From assembly GCF_003182355.1 (NCBI RefSeq), contig NZ_QGTW01000001.1, forward strand, positions 744,001 to 808,000: 64,000 nucleotides of DNA, given 5' to 3'. Positions 25,654-34,129 of the stretch are shown piece after piece; position 1 is the stretch's first letter, and every line of letters starts with the position of its first letter. The notes beneath the pieces were generated by a model, which was not told the DNA's origin, searched no databases, and saw nothing but the letters and a program-made list of their open reading frames with translations. This DNA comes from Cytobacillus oceanisediminis. GTDB lineage: Bacteria; Bacillota; Bacilli; Bacillales; Cytobacillaceae. Made by a program: the position numbers and the translations under genes.

Positions 25654-26070
25654 TTAGTCCTTGACTGGTTCTAATTTCATCATTGCTCCAAAGTATTGTG
25701 ATGCCGTTGTAAAAGATATAAAAGCGCAAAGTTCACTAATCTCTTCCGCCGTTAAACGCTCCTGCAAAACTTTAAAAGCCGAGTCTGGAATATCATCTTT
25801 TTGCTTTAAATAAACTTCTGCAAACGCAACCGAAATAGAAGTCTCTTCATCAAATTTATCAGGGTCAGGTTTACCCTTGGCTTTACAATACTCGCATCCA
25901 TTACCTTGGGCTAAAGTTCTCCTTACCTGCTCTTTTAATTCAGAAGATAGTAGCCCTCCTTTTTCTAATACACTTCCCAAATGAGACCATGCTTTCATTA
26001 TTTCTACGTTATGTCCTAATAGTCGTTGAAATGGCGTGTCACCGTAACCTGATTCCTTAATTCTTGTCAT
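25654..26070 (-). CDS. carboxymuconolactone decarboxylase-family protein (AhpD-like)
   Basis: 138 residues, all-helical. The signature LAQGNGCEYCKAKG near residue 74 contains the CxxC pair used by AhpD-like peroxidase partners, with a following helix FDEETSISVAFAEVYL. Such proteins reduce peroxides or act on cyclic lactones. GGGGGG precedes the ATG. It is divergent from an Lrp regulator, which probably controls it. Confidence 0.85.
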   Translation of the reverse strand: MTRIKESGYGDTPFQRLLGHNVEIMKAWSHLGSVLEKGGLLSSELKEQVRRTLAQGNGCEYCKAKGKPDPDKFDEETSISVAFAEVYLKQKDDIPDSAFKVLQERLTAEEISELCAFISFTTASQYFGAMMKLEPVKD

Positions 26071-26141
26071 TTCTAACCCCCCTTTGTTATATTTAATAAT
26101 AAAATAAAAAATAGTTAAAGCACATTAAATCCATAATGAAT

Positions 26142-26160
26142 AATTTGATTAAATCATTAA
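26142..26160. promoter_or_regulatory. predicted Lrp-type site
   Basis: TGATTAAATCA (5-bp arms TGATT/AATCA) inside an AT-rich near-palindrome, between the CMD gene and the Lrp gene. Confidence 0.45.
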
Positions 26161-26193
26161 ATAATGAACAAAAAAAGGGGAAATCCTTTAAAA

Positions 26194-26643
26194 ATGAAAA
26201 TCGATGATATTGATAGAATGATATTAGATGAATTGCATAATAATAGCCGCCTATCTATGAGTGAGCTTGGAAGGAGAATTAATTTATCTTCTCCTTCTGT
26301 AACAGAACGGGTTAGGCAAATGGAATCATTCGGTATTATTAAAAAATATACATTAGAAATTGATTATGAGAAATTAGGTCAGCCTATCCAATGTATAATA
26401 GAGGCAACCGTAAAAAACGGGGACTATAAGAATTTTAAAAACTTCATTCAAAAACTCCCAAATGTAGAATTTTGTTATCGTATAGCAGGTAATGCGTGTT
26501 ATATGCTTAAAATGAACTTTGATACCTTTACAAAAGCGGAACAATTCATAGAAGAGGTAAACCCATATGCACAAACGGTAACACATTTTATTTTCTCACA
26601 AGTGCCAACAATTCCACGAACTAACGAAAGATTCCCCTTATAG
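26194..26643 (+). CDS. Lrp/AsnC-family transcriptional regulator
   Basis: 149 residues from MKIDDIDRMILDELHNNSRL. The HTH is LSMSELGRRINLSSPSVTER and VRQMESFGIIKKYTLEID leads into the RAM/effector domain. AAAGGGGAAA supports the ATG at 26194 rather than the in-frame ATG at 26164. Such proteins sense amino acids and form octamers. The divergent CMD gene is the likely target. Confidence 0.88.
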   Translation: MKIDDIDRMILDELHNNSRLSMSELGRRINLSSPSVTERVRQMESFGIIKKYTLEIDYEKLGQPIQCIIEATVKNGDYKNFKNFIQKLPNVEFCYRIAGNACYMLKMNFDTFTKAEQFIEEVNPYAQTVTHFIFSQVPTIPRTNERFPL

Positions 26644-26651
26644 TATGTGAG

Positions 26652-26692
26652 AAAATTTACTAAACTGCCCCGTTTGTTCAATAAGGAAGTTG
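26652..26692 (-). repeat. type A repeat, core 1
   Basis: TACTAAACTGCCCCGTTTGT and TCAATAAGGAAGTTGAACAA. Confidence 0.6.
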
Positions 26693-26801
26693 AACAAGAA
26701 ACCATTCCAAAACTTATAGTTATGACACTGCACAGTATCAACGTTTCTATAAGTAAAGGGTATCTTTTAGCTGTAAGTAACAGGTTGGGTATCTTTTTAA
26801 T

Positions 26802-26990
26802 TTGAGACTGAAGGATGGAGATTTTTATACAAATGTTATGACCAATAAAGTGTATAGATTAAATGAAGACCGTGATGGTAGCTGGGATTTGAGTATGCGT
26901 AATGAAGAATGCAATCATCAAACGGCAAAGACATCGGGGCGTGATATGTTTAAATCCTTAAAAGGTTTTTATAAAAAAGAAAACAGCTGA
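26802..26990 (+). CDS. hypothetical short protein
   Basis: 62 residues from a TTG: MRLKDGDFYTNVMTNKVYRL, NEDRDGSWDLSMRNEECNHQ. Polar with no membrane segment. There is no good RBS, so it may be the 3' part of a decayed gene. A hairpin terminator overlaps its end. Confidence 0.4.
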   Translation: MRLKDGDFYTNVMTNKVYRLNEDRDGSWDLSMRNEECNHQTAKTSGRDMFKSLKGFYKKENS

Positions 26991-27010
26991 AATAATTGGC
27001 TGTTATTTTC
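26981..27010 (+). terminator. terminator of the short gene
   Basis: AACAGCTGA and TTGGCTGTT stem followed by ATTTTC. Confidence 0.6.
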
Positions 27011-27045
27011 AAGTTGAGGTCTTTAAAAAATTTATCACCAACAAA

Positions 27046-27233
27046 AAGCCGCCTTTACCCGTCAAGCAGCTTCTGTGTCTCGAATATCGAATAGTACGTA
27101 TTGAATAGGAACCTCTTTAATATTTTGTAAAAATGAAAGCATTATACACCGAAGTACAAAATAAGGGGGTTTTAGTCCGTCTCTTTCACTATTGCACCCG
27201 TTTGTTTAAGTACATTTTTTCACAAACTTTGCT
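27046..27233 (-). repeat. type A repeat halves split by about 100 bp
   Basis: The hairpin half AAAAAGCCGCCTTTACCCGT (27046) and the core 2 half TTGCACCCGTTTGTTTAAGT (27192) are separated by unrelated sequence. Confidence 0.5.
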
Positions 27234-27315
27234 CTGTTACTGGAATCCTGTCCTAATTTGCAATAGGATCGGGTATCACAAAAATAAGAGCCAATTAGTA
27301 TATACAGGATGAAAA

Positions 27316-27352
27316 AAGGTGCACTAACCTTCTTGAATAGGTGCACCCTTAA
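27316..27352. repeat. hairpin related to type B
   Basis: AAGGTGCACTAACC, TTCTTGAAT, AGGTGCACCCTT. It is just downstream of the signal peptidase gene on the minus strand and may end its transcript. Confidence 0.55.
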
Positions 27353-27388
27353 AAGTAACAAAGCTATTTACTTTATGAATAGATAAAA

Positions 27389-27934
27389 TCATTTTTTTAT
27401 AATTTTTATTTCATTTATCGGATAATAAACAATTTTTGTTGTTCCAATTACCTCCTCTAACGGAATAGCTCCTATATCACGGCTATCCTTACTATGCCTT
27501 CTGTTATCGCCCAAAACGAAAAGATGACCTTTAGGAACGGTATCACTACCTACTGCTGTTTCCTTTAATGTAAAGGAATCTGTTAGGGAACCTTGACTGA
27601 TTCTTTCCTTATAAATTTTTAAATAAGGTTCATCATATGCTTTGCCATTTACATACAAAACATCATTTTTATACTCTACCCTGTCGCCTGGAAGTCCAAT
27701 TACACGTTTGATGTAATCCTCGCCGTCTGGGGCGTGAAACACAACAATATCAAATCTTTTCGGTTCCCCGATTTTGGTTACAACCATACGGTCCTTGTTC
27801 TGGAGAGTGGGGTTCATTGATTCACCGTCAACAACAATGGGGGTAAAGAAAAAAGAGCGAATAATAAACACTAAAACAACTGCAACCATAATGGATTTAA
27901 CCCATTCAAACGTTTCACTTTTCTTCTTAGTCAT
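27389..27934 (-). CDS. lepB: signal peptidase I
   Basis: 181 residues, as for Bacillus Sip proteins. One N-terminal membrane helix (VKSIMVAVVLVFIIRSFFF) is followed by the catalytic serine in DGESMNPTL (Ser39), the catalytic lysine in YIKRVIGLPGD (Lys76) and the GDNRRHSKDSR box near residue 142. It removes signal peptides from exported proteins at the outer face of the membrane. GGAGGACAAGTA precedes the ATG. Bacilli often carry several copies, so sipS/T/U assignment is not possible. Confidence 0.93.
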   Translation of the reverse strand: MTKKKSETFEWVKSIMVAVVLVFIIRSFFFTPIVVDGESMNPTLQNKDRMVVTKIGEPKRFDIVVFHAPDGEDYIKRVIGLPGDRVEYKNDVLYVNGKAYDEPYLKIYKERISQGSLTDSFTLKETAVGSDTVPKGHLFVLGDNRRHSKDSRDIGAIPLEEVIGTTKIVYYPINEIKIIKK

Positions 27935-28011
27935 TACTTGTCCTCCCTTAATATTCGTCCAAGTTTATATCCTTATTTTACCACAAGTGTTAAGATATTT
28001 ATTATTCTTCT

Positions 28012-28055
28012 TCCACAAACCTGCCACGTTACTTTAAGTACATTTCTTCACAATC
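28012..28055 (-). repeat. type A repeat, fused cores
   Basis: CCACAAACCTGCCACGTTAC, TTTAAGTACATTTCTTCACA: core 1 start joined straight to core 2 end, lacking the hairpin. Confidence 0.6.
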
Positions 28056-28089
28056 GCTTCCTAATTTTAGCATATTTCGCGCACTACGT

Positions 28090-28160
28090 TATTCAACAAT
28101 CTGGCCCGATTCATTAAGAAGAGCGCATTTCTTGCTCCAGAAATGCGCCCGATTCTTGAA
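28090..28160 (-). repeat. type B dispersed repeat, best copy
   Basis: ATTCAACAATCTGGCCCGAT, TCATTAAGAAGAGCGCATTT, CTTGCTCCAGAAATGCGCCC, GATTCTTGAAA. The GCGCATTTCT/AGAAATGCGC arms form a 10-bp stem, and the core GCCCGATTC flanks it on both sides, the same plan as type A. Confidence 0.8.
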
Positions 28161-28300
28161 AACCAGGTACCTACTATTAGCTGTTTGCTGAAGATCGTTA
28201 ATAAAGGAAAGCACCCGTTAGAGTTTAAGTGTCTAATTCGCAATGTTACATTTCTATTGTAAAATGACAACATTGTTATTTAATTTTATACCTTAAACAT

Positions 28301-28336
28301 GTATAACCCCGACCTAAAATTAGGACAGGGTTAACA
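28301..28336. terminator. terminator-like hairpin
   Basis: AACCCCGACCTAA and TTAGGACAGGGTT pair with two mismatches. It lies about 90 bp past the VOC gene on the minus strand. Confidence 0.5.
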
Positions 28337-28424
28337 AAAAGTTGTTTAATTTTTGAAATAACACTTCACAGGTCTTAAACTTGCCAATCGTGTCGATTAG
28401 AAACTAGGTTCTTTCGTCATAACG

Positions 28425-28814
28425 TTACTTCTGCTCTATCATCTGAATAAGGTTTCCGCATGTATCGTCGAAGACAGCTATTGTGACTTTGCCCATTTCT
28501 GCTGGCTCCATAGTAAACTTTACGCCTTTTTCTACTAATCGTTTGTACTCTTTGCGAATATCTGCAACCCCAAACATTGTTACTGGAATGCCATCAGCAA
28601 ATAGCTTCTGCTGATACTCTTTGGCAGCAGGGTGGTCATTAGGTTCGAGTAAAAGCTCGGTACCGTCTTGTTCATCAGAAGAAACAAGCGTTATCCACCT
28701 ATATGCTCCGCTGGGAACGTCATGCTTTTTTACAAAGCCCAGCGTTTTTGTATAAAACTCTAATGCTTTGTCTTGATCTTGAACGAATATACTAGTAATA
28801 ATGATTTTCATCAT
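28425..28814 (-). CDS. VOC-family protein (PhnB/glyoxalase-like)
   Basis: 129 residues from the first of two adjacent ATGs, with AGGAGG seven bases upstream. MMKIIITSIFVQDQDKALEF and FYTKTLGFVKKHDVPSGAYR open the fold; GTELLLEPNDHPAAKEYQQK is the middle and VAVFDDTCGNLIQMIEQ the end. It follows an ArsR regulator gene by 94 bp. ArsR-VOC pairs of this type occur in many bacilli; the VOC partner is of unknown function. Confidence 0.83.
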   Translation of the reverse strand: MMKIIITSIFVQDQDKALEFYTKTLGFVKKHDVPSGAYRWITLVSSDEQDGTELLLEPNDHPAAKEYQQKLFADGIPVTMFGVADIRKEYKRLVEKGVKFTMEPAEMGKVTIAVFDDTCGNLIQMIEQK

Positions 28815-28908
28815 GTTTTGGCCTCCTTTGATATTTGCGATGTATGGTTCTCTTCTAACAATCTGGCTGCAAATAGAAAAACTCATACATTCATCATTAG
28901 TTATAAAA

Positions 28909-29187
28909 TTAATCTACCCATCCTTTCAGCAAACTTTTAAGTGGTTCTTTGTTAAACATAAGTACTCGATATTTTCCCTTTCGTTTTGATATTACGAGCC
29001 CTGCATCTTCCAATGTATTAAGATGTTTAGCGATTGCCTGTCGCGAAATGGAAAGGTTGTGTTTCATAACGAGACGTGCAGTAAGTTCATACAACGTCAG
29101 CTCGTTGCGTTCGGAAAGTTCATCTAATATAAGCCGCCGAGTCGAGTCGCCAAGTGCTTTGAATATAGCGTCTTTGTCCCAATTCAT
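28909..29187 (-). CDS. ArsR-family transcriptional regulator
   Basis: 92 residues: DAIFKALGDSTRRLILDELS, then the recognition part LSISRQAIAKHLNTLEDAGL and the wing VISKRKGKYRVLMF. The metal-binding ELCVCDL motif is absent, so it probably is not a metal sensor. The ATG at 29187 lacks a strong RBS. An inverted repeat lies just upstream. It is expected to repress itself and the VOC gene. Confidence 0.86.
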   Translation of the reverse strand: MNWDKDAIFKALGDSTRRLILDELSERNELTLYELTARLVMKHNLSISRQAIAKHLNTLEDAGLVISKRKGKYRVLMFNKEPLKSLLKGWVD

Positions 29188-29198
29188 ATGTCGATTAT

Positions 29199-29218
29199 AT
29201 GCAACTCTAAGGTTGCAT
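29199..29218. promoter_or_regulatory. predicted ArsR operator
   Basis: ATGCAAC, 6-bp spacer, GTTGCAT, ending 12 bp upstream of the start codon. Related half sites GGTTGCGTG (29240) and ATGCAACC (29270) follow. Confidence 0.6.
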
Positions 29219-29422
29219 GTCAAGCATAAGCAACTGTCTGGTTGCGTGACAAAGGAACCGTATCATGCAACCTTAACAAGTTAAAGTCACATAATAGTAG
29301 AGTTCCCCCTGATCTTTATCAATTGTAACCGTTTATCAAATTTTTCTTCAAACTACATTTGCCCGATTGCCAATTATAATGATTTCAAAATTCGTAATTC
29401 ATCTCAATCCTTTTATTCCATT

Positions 29423-29664
29423 AAGCTCTGTTAAATTAGCCTGTTGATTTCCGCTGCATGCACTCCCTTTCCGCGGGCGGTCCGACGCTCCTCGTCGCTT
29501 TGCTCCTGCTGGGTCTCCCATTGATCCGCACTCCCGCAGGATGTTGAATAAGCATCCTCGAATAAACACCGCACGAAGAAAATGCGAATGCATTTTCGAG
29601 GAGTTTGTACCTTCTGCTCCAATCAACAGGGTGCTAAAAAACAACAATAAGCTTTAACAGAGCC
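29423..29664. mobile_element. MITE-like element, copy 2
   Basis: The ends AAGCTCTGTTAAA and TTTAACAGAGCC pair. The interior matches copy 1 in reverse complement, including TTAGCCTGTTGATTTCCGCT and CAATCAACAGGGTGCTAAAA. Length about 242 bp. Confidence 0.85.
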
Positions 29665-29670
29665 TTTCAT

Positions 29671-29714
29671 TAAAAAAGACACTTTTCGTGCTGTTCTTGA
29701 AAAGTGCCCGTTTG
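29671..29714 (-). repeat. type B repeat, half copy
   Basis: AAAAGACACTTTTCGTGCTG, TTCTTGAAAAGTGCCCGTTT. It abuts the MITE end. Confidence 0.5.
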
Positions 29715-29794
29715 CTGATGATTATAATTTAGAAGGTATCCCTTTTTTAGATATAATTTTCCTAGGCTTGATGGACATTGGGGTAATAACCCCA

Positions 29795-30844
29795 TCACGA
29801 TGTCTCCTTTTTCTCTTTTTGGAACCAGGCACCTAGCAACTCTTGCTCTTTTTCACGCGATATCCCTGCTTTTCGTACTGAATCTTGTCTCGCTTTCTCC
29901 CATTGATATACATCATGAATTGTTTCTTCAAGCGGAGTGAAGGAAAGCCCGGCGTCTAAGGCCTTTTTTACGCTGATGGACATTTTCCACGGTTTAGTTT
30001 CTCCTTCTAACGGGAAATGTTCAGGGATCCATAACGGCATTTCCGTCCATGGCTGTATTTGATGATCTAATACAAATTGTTCATCTGCCCAAACAAATTT
30101 GGCATTGCTATTAGTAACTGCTTTACACTTTCTCAAAAGCTCTTCCATCGTCAATTCATAATCAGGACCTGTAATATTGAACGTACCAGCTTCTCTTTTT
30201 TCCGCCATATCGAACACCCATGTTGCTATATCCTTCACGTCGATCAGTTGAATTGGACGGTTTGCACGTCCCGGCACCACTATGTTTCCTCCTTCCGCGA
30301 TACGTTGAACCCAGTACGGGAGCCGATCCGTATAGTCAAACGGGCCAACAAGCAGACCTGCCCTGATATGCAGCACTCGTCCTGGCCAATATTTCTCTGC
30401 TTCTGCTTCGCATAGCACTTTCAACACGCCGTAATACTCATAAGGAGAAATCCTCCCTTCCTCAACGTCTTTCAATATGTCTTTCAATTTATCCTGCGGC
30501 ATAGACTGTAAATGATAGTCTTCCGCGATATTGAGTGGAATCCAATCTTTATAAACAGAGATGCTTGAAATGTACGAATAATGTTCGATACTATCTCCGA
30601 GCACTGCTGCGATTTTGTTAATTTGGTGGGGAGCGAATCCACATGTGTCTATTACGGCATCCCATTTCCTGTTTTTGAGCTGCGATACATCACCGTCTCT
30701 ATCACCGATGAGCTGTTCCACTTCGGAAAACGCTTCTTTATTGTTCCCCCGATTAAATAACGTGAGGTCATGCCCTCTTTTCAATCCTTCTTCTGCCAAC
30801 GCTTTACCTAAAAAACGAGTACCTCCCAATATTAGAACCTTCAT
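29795..30844 (-). CDS. NAD-dependent epimerase/dehydratase (atypical extended SDR)
   Basis: 349 residues: ILGGTRFLGKALAEEGLKRG is the nucleotide-binding start, ISSISVYKDW the serine region and YEYYGVLKVLCE the YxxxK pair. A C-terminal extension (SFTPLEETIHDVYQWEKARQ) is typical of SDRs near isoflavone-reductase/RmlD types. The substrate is unknown. GGAGCGGGGGAAATGT precedes the ATG. It stands alone downstream of a MITE. Confidence 0.85.
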   Translation of the reverse strand: MKVLILGGTRFLGKALAEEGLKRGHDLTLFNRGNNKEAFSEVEQLIGDRDGDVSQLKNRKWDAVIDTCGFAPHQINKIAAVLGDSIEHYSYISSISVYKDWIPLNIAEDYHLQSMPQDKLKDILKDVEEGRISPYEYYGVLKVLCEAEAEKYWPGRVLHIRAGLLVGPFDYTDRLPYWVQRIAEGGNIVVPGRANRPIQLIDVKDIATWVFDMAEKREAGTFNITGPDYELTMEELLRKCKAVTNSNAKFVWADEQFVLDHQIQPWTEMPLWIPEHFPLEGETKPWKMSISVKKALDAGLSFTPLEETIHDVYQWEKARQDSVRKAGISREKEQELLGAWFQKEKKETS

Positions 30845-31015
30845 ACATTTCCCCCGCTCCCTTTAATAGCCTGCAATAAATACATTCATTTTATATAACG
30901 TTTTTCCTTCTTAAAAAGATACGGAGTTTATGAAAAACAGATGTGGATTTTGCGAAAACCTTGTATTTATAAGCTATTTATTTCTAAGTATTATTGGCCC
31001 CATACAAGAAAAAGA

Positions 31016-31049
31016 GGCGTTCCTATAAACGCGCCCGATTGTTGAATAA
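31016..31049 (-). repeat. type B repeat, half copy
   Basis: GAGGCGTTCCTATAAACGCG and CCCGATTGTTGAATAAC, immediately downstream of bcrC on the minus strand, with the GGCGTT/AACGCG stem. Confidence 0.6.
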
Positions 31050-31051
31050 CT

Positions 31052-31678
31052 CTAAAAGTTTTTTGACTTGTTTCCTTTTGTTCTTTTGAACAGAAGAAGA
31101 AGTATGTTTTCACATTTTTCATAAATTTTTATGATGGTTTGAGTAACACTTAGTTTAGGAAATGTTAAATATATAAAAGTTGCTGCAGCTAGGCTTATTA
31201 ATACTCCTGCAAAAACATCAAAAGGATAATGAACCCCAACCCATATACGGGAGACTCCCACGAGAACAGCTAACAATACCCATAAAATAGACCAGCCTCT
31301 CTTAAAGAGCCAGAATGAAATACAATATGAGAAGAATAAAATGGTATGGTCACTTGGAAAAGAATTGTCTTTTTTCTTATGTATCAGTTTATTAACGTCT
31401 GTCAATTCAACAAAAGGCTGATAATTCGAGTGAAATACCCCTGAAACCTTTCCTATCGTAAAGGCACAAATGAAAGCGATCGATGCAGAAAGAATCATAA
31501 TTCTATTGTCCGTATTTCTTGTAAACCAAATAATAAGAACACTTAGTGCAAGTAAAAAAACCATATATTCAGCAATAAAACTAAATGCGGGATTCAAAAA
31601 GGGATGTTCTTTTCCTAAGTCATTAACCAGCCTAAACAATGATATGTTAACTACTGAAATATCCAAACCCAACACCAT
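31052..31678 (-). CDS. bcrC: undecaprenyl-diphosphatase, BcrC type (PAP2 superfamily)
   Basis: About 208 residues and five or six membrane helices. SLFRLVNDLGKEHPFLNPAF and SFIAEYMVFLL are typical of BcrC. The PAP2 catalytic motifs are KKKDNSFPSDH and SRIWVGVHYPFDV, on the outer face of the membrane. It recycles the C55 lipid carrier for wall synthesis and gives bacitracin resistance. The ATG at 31678 has AAAGAGAT upstream; a TTG at LDISVV is another candidate start. Confidence 0.85.
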   Translation of the reverse strand: MVLGLDISVVNISLFRLVNDLGKEHPFLNPAFSFIAEYMVFLLALSVLIIWFTRNTDNRIMILSASIAFICAFTIGKVSGVFHSNYQPFVELTDVNKLIHKKKDNSFPSDHTILFFSYCISFWLFKRGWSILWVLLAVLVGVSRIWVGVHYPFDVFAGVLISLAAATFIYLTFPKLSVTQTIIKIYEKCENILLLLFKRTKGNKSKNF

Positions 31679-31806
31679 CCAATCTCTTTTTAGAACATAG
31701 TAAAAGAGAATTAGATGATCTGCCATCGAATTAAATAACATTATTTAGATTTATGTGATATTTTTGTAGGATTGGTGTCACATCAATTATGTAAAAGGGG
31801 CCGCAA

Positions 31807-32352
31807 TTAAAAAGCTGGTGGAGTCACCGAAAAAAGTATGGCGGCATTTTCATTAAAATTATTTTCCCATTTATGCTTTATTTGTGCTGGTATTTTTACA
31901 CTATCACCGGGTTCCAATATGTATTCTTTATCATCTAAAAACACTTTAATTTTCCCTTCTAATACAAAAGCAACTTCTTCTCCTTTATGCTCCAACTGTT
32001 TCTCAGATGAAACTGTGTTCGGTGGAAAATTCATAATGGCTGTTGCCAGGTTTCCGGTAAAATCAGGAGAAACTAGCTCATAAGATAAATTTTCGATAAT
32101 CATTTTCTTTCGGTGACTAGATCTAACAACTAAATCAACCGTGTTTATTTCTTCAATAAGAAAACTAAATGTAGGAACGTCTAGGGATTTCGCTAACATT
32201 TTAAGAGTTTGAATAGAAGGGTTTGCTAATCCGCGTTCGATTTGACTCAACATTGAAGGCGTTATTTCAGCTAACCTTGCTAATTCTCTAATGCTTATGC
32301 CTTTAGCTTTTCTATATTTTTCAACCTTTTTACCAATATCTATTTTCTCCAT
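31807..32352 (-). CDS. XRE-family regulator with cupin domain
   Basis: 181 residues. Residues 1-65 form the HTH (KGISIRELARLAEITPSMLS plus QIERGLANPSIQTLK), residues 110-180 a cupin_2 barrel (HKGEEVAFVLEGKIKVFLDD, EPGDSVKIPAQIKHKWEN). Such regulators sense small ligands through the cupin. It is divergent from dsdA and so likely controls D-serine degradation. GAGGTG precedes the ATG. Confidence 0.9.
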   Translation of the reverse strand: MEKIDIGKKVEKYRKAKGISIRELARLAEITPSMLSQIERGLANPSIQTLKMLAKSLDVPTFSFLIEEINTVDLVVRSSHRKKMIIENLSYELVSPDFTGNLATAIMNFPPNTVSSEKQLEHKGEEVAFVLEGKIKVFLDDKEYILEPGDSVKIPAQIKHKWENNFNENAAILFSVTPPAF

Positions 32353-32387
32353 TTCTATTCACACCTCGACAATAAACTTTTAATAAT

Positions 32388-32481
32388 ATTTAACATTATC
32401 GAATTAATTTAAATTTAACTTAACAACAAAAATGATTTGTGTTAATTTTAATTTAACATTTCTTAATGAAATTTTTATTTT
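32388..32481. promoter_or_regulatory. dsdA control region: promoter and ATTTAAC repeats
   Basis: ATTTAAC occurs at 32388, 32413 and 32451. The third covers a likely -35 (TTAACA, 32453-32458), 17 bp before TATTTT (32476-32481). These are candidate sites for the divergent XRE-cupin regulator. Confidence 0.5.
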
Positions 32482-32528
32482 ACTTCAATTTGATTGCTGG
32501 AATCAAGTCAATTAGGAGGATTAACTAA

Positions 32529-33890
32529 ATGAAAAAGATTGAAAGCAGAGACCTTCGAACGTGGGTAGACCGCTATCCTTTATTAAATAAACTCATTTCG
32601 ACCGAGGAAGTATTGTGGTTAAATCCTAATATCAAAACATTCAAATCAGGAATTAAAAAATCCCCTCTTACTAAAGATGATGTAATGGATGCAGAGGAAA
32701 GGCTGAAACGTTTTGCTCCGTATATTTCCAAGGTTTTCCCAGAAACAAAAATGATGAATGGATTAATAGAATCTCCTTTAGTAAGAATTCCCTCAATGAA
32801 ACAATCCTTAGAACAGGATAATCAACAAACTATATTAGGTGAATTATTGCTTAAGTGCGATAGTCAGCTCCCTATATCAGGGTCTATAAAAGCAAGAGGC
32901 GGTATATATGAAATTCTCAAACATGCAGAAGAATTAGCTATTCAACATCAATTGTTGACGATTCAAGATGACTATTCAATTTTAGATAGTGATAGGTTTC
33001 GAACTTTCTTCTCACAATATTCAATTGCAGTAGGCTCGACTGGAAATTTAGGGCTTAGTATAGGCATCATGAGTTCAAAGTTAGGTTTTAATGTGACTGT
33101 ACATATGTCAGCTGATGCAAAACAATGGAAAAAAGACTTGCTTCGAAGCAAAAATGTTAATGTAATTGAATATGAAGCGGATTATAGTATAGCTGTAGAG
33201 AAAGGTAGACTTCAAGCAGACGGGGATCCTGCATGTCATTTTGTGGATGATGAGAATTCATACGACTTATTTTTAGGATACGCTGTTGCAGCGTCTCGAT
33301 TGAAAAAGCAATTAGAAGGGTTAGATATAATAATTGATGAAAATCATCCTTTGTTTGTTTACCTTCCTTGTGGAGTAGGCGGTGGTCCTGGCGGTATAGC
33401 TTTTGGCTTAAAGTTATTGTATCAGGATCATGTTCACTGCTTCTTTGCCGAACCTACCCACTCTCCATGCATGTTACTTGGTTTAATGACTGGACTTCAT
33501 GATAAAATTTCTGTACAGGATATTGGTATTGATAATATAACAGACGCTGATGGACTTGCTGTAGGAAGACCATCTGGTTTTGTAGGCAAAACTCTAGAAC
33601 CGTTCCTAAGTGGAAGTTATACGGTTAGTGATGAACAGTTATATAAATTATTAAAGGATCTAGTTGATACAGAGGGGATTCATTTAGAACCTTCAGCACT
33701 GGCAGGCATGATAGGGCCAATTAAATTATGCAAAGAAGGAACCAACTATTTACTGAAGCATAATTTAACGGAAAAAATGAGTAAGGGTACACACATTATT
33801 TGGGGGACTGGCGGGAACATGGTTCCTGAAGAAATGATGGAGCAATATTATCAAAAAGGATTAAAATTAACGTCAGAGAATCAAAAGTAA
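32529..33890 (+). CDS. dsdA: D-serine ammonia-lyase
   Basis: 453 residues, as for DsdA. PLP binds at Lys121 in [11 protein letters not shown]; the phosphate loops are [12 protein letters not shown] near 165 and [11 protein letters not shown] near 279. It converts D-serine to pyruvate and ammonia in the cytoplasm, for detoxification or use. AGGAGG lies nine bases before the ATG. A strong terminator follows. The divergent XRE-cupin protein is the likely regulator; no D-serine transporter is adjacent. Confidence 0.94.
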   Translation: MKKIESRDLRTWVDRYPLLNKLISTEEVLWLNPNIKTFKSGIKKSPLTKDDVMDAEERLKRFAPYISKVFPETKMMNGLIESPLVRIPSMKQSLEQDNQQTILGELLLKCDSQLPISGSIKARGGIYEILKHAEELAIQHQLLTIQDDYSILDSDRFRTFFSQYSIAVGSTGNLGLSIGIMSSKLGFNVTVHMSADAKQWKKDLLRSKNVNVIEYEADYSIAVEKGRLQADGDPACHFVDDENSYDLFLGYAVAASRLKKQLEGLDIIIDENHPLFVYLPCGVGGGPGGIAFGLKLLYQDHVHCFFAEPTHSPCMLLGLMTGLHDKISVQDIGIDNITDADGLAVGRPSGFVGKTLEPFLSGSYTVSDEQLYKLLKDLVDTEGIHLEPSALAGMIGPIKLCKEGTNYLLKHNLTEKMSKGTHIIWGTGGNMVPEEMMEQYYQKGLKLTSENQK

Positions 33891-33893
33891 TTC

Positions 33894-33924
33894 AACACGG
33901 GGTTAGTTGACCCCCGTGTTTTTC
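33894..33924 (+). terminator. terminator of dsdA
   Basis: AACACGGGG and CCCCGTGTT form a 9-bp stem followed by TTTTCTT. Confidence 0.85.
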
Positions 33925-34043
33925 TTCTTTAAACTTACCTGACTCCTAAGCTTAAATACAATCCTCCACATACTCTCCATACTAATGTTAATGAAAATAT
34001 CCACTTTTTTCTTAGATTCTTATTTTATTCTATTAAATGGCCC

Positions 34044-34100
34044 TAAAATGGAAAATAAGTGCTTATCCTTGTTACAGGATAGCGCCGGTTTGTGGAAATT
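34044..34100 (-). repeat. type B repeat, worn copy
   Basis: GGAAAATAAGTGCTTATCCT, TGTTACAGGATAGCGCCGGT, TTGTGGAAA. Confidence 0.45.
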
Positions 34101-34129
34101 TAAAGGATTAAAACAAACTTCTATAAAGG

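Noticed and set aside
29310..29345. Catabolite-response (cre) site TGTAACCGTTTATC
   Set aside because: It departs from the consensus at the last two positions and does not sit near a promoter of a sugar or acid use gene.
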